Shown here one piece after another: positions 63,869 to 64,000 of a DNA stretch of 64,000 bases; the stretch's first letter is position 1, and each line of letters begins with the position of its first letter. The stretch is from Pseudomonadota bacterium (GTDB taxonomy: Bacteria; Pseudomonadota; Gammaproteobacteria; Steroidobacterales; Woeseiaceae). The DNA lies in assembly GCA_022560695.1 (NCBI GenBank), contig JADFSP010000006.1, positions 33,916 through 97,915 on the forward strand, given 5' to 3'. The notes beneath the pieces are model-generated. The model searched no databases. It saw only the letters and a program-made list of their open reading frames with translations, and was not told the DNA's origin. A program made the position numbers and the translations under genes.

Positions 63869-64000
63869 CTAGCTTGCGGCCGACTTCGACTCATAAGATT
63901 CGTAATAGCCGCCATAACCGTAATCGCTGTATTTTGCGGCCTTACGGAGGTCCAGTTGGTTGACCACAACCCCGATAACCCGTGCGTTGATCCGCGCCAG
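63869..64000 (-). CDS. BY-kinase (Wzc/EpsB-like) C-terminal tail, partial
   Basis: Only the last 43 codons are in the window, and the gene continues beyond 64000. They encode RVIGVVVNQLDLRKAAKYSDYGYGGYYESYESKSAAS, with the last strand of the ATPase domain followed by a tyrosine cluster, the autophosphorylated tail of bacterial tyrosine autokinases. It is directly followed by the truncated CpsB-type phosphatase, so the window ends at the edge of an exopolysaccharide locus. Confidence 0.85.
   Translation of the reverse strand: MARINARVIGVVVNQLDLRKAAKYSDYGYGGYYESYESKSAAS

Overview
The window looks like chromosomal DNA of a free-living, aerobic gammaproteobacterium with a two-membrane envelope. 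Evidence is a 2-oxoglutarate dehydrogenase operon, an AlkB-type alkane hydroxylase, an RND efflux pair, many lipoproteins and Tat or Sec signal peptides, and an isolated EF-G paralogue. Genes are dense and short operons alternate strand. GC content is moderate to high by eye. Several large cytoplasmic FlgO/TolB-like plus TPR proteins recall marine lineages such as Woeseia and its relatives, but that placement is only an inference.

Layout. 1-5.6 kb: sucA-sucB-lpdA (minus). 5.7-9.7 kb: small membrane protein, alkB, a CPBP protease facing a convergent double-glycine leader peptide gene, and an outer-membrane protein. 9.8-12.1 kb: an MFS carrier and a broken PLP decarboxylase. 12.2-17.2 kb: RNase AM, ArfB, a winged-helix/TPR regulator and formate-THF ligase. 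17.4-20.6 kb: a Fic AMP-transferase with a winged-helix tail behind an array of 70-bp dyad repeats, followed by two membrane proteins. 20.7-32.3 kb: mostly small envelope proteins, an SDR, DUF3300, a TPR protein, MOSC, an RHH module with a very clear operator and a membrane dipeptidase. 32.3-36.5 kb: a two-gene operon encoding homologues of all three enzymes of eukaryotic ether-lipid synthesis (fatty acyl-CoA reductase fused to a GNPAT-type acyltransferase, and alkyl-DHAP synthase). 37-54.6 kb: SLC13 permease, a MITE-like element, zinc peptidase, EF-G paralogue, RND efflux, ExeA-like ATPase, diguanylate cyclase and peptidases. 55.2-58.2 kb: tRNA-Arg(CCT), a run of hairpins, and an overlapping phospholipid-type operon (GtrA, CdsA-like, DAG kinase-like, CDP-alcohol transferase) headed by a 44-codon reading frame. 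58.5-64 kb: an IS3 remnant, small enzymes, tRNA-Ser(TGA), a trypsin-like protease and the edge of an exopolysaccharide locus with a truncated CpsB-type phosphatase and the tail of a BY-kinase.

The main candidate for an undescribed system is the compact ether-lipid operon at 32308-36543. The GtrA/CdsA/DAGK/CDP-alcohol operon is a second lipid-remodelling cassette about 19 kb away. Secondary candidates are the Fic gene with its repeated operator-like array, the double-glycine peptide next to a CPBP protease, and the RHH pair whose promoter, operator and start codon are merged.
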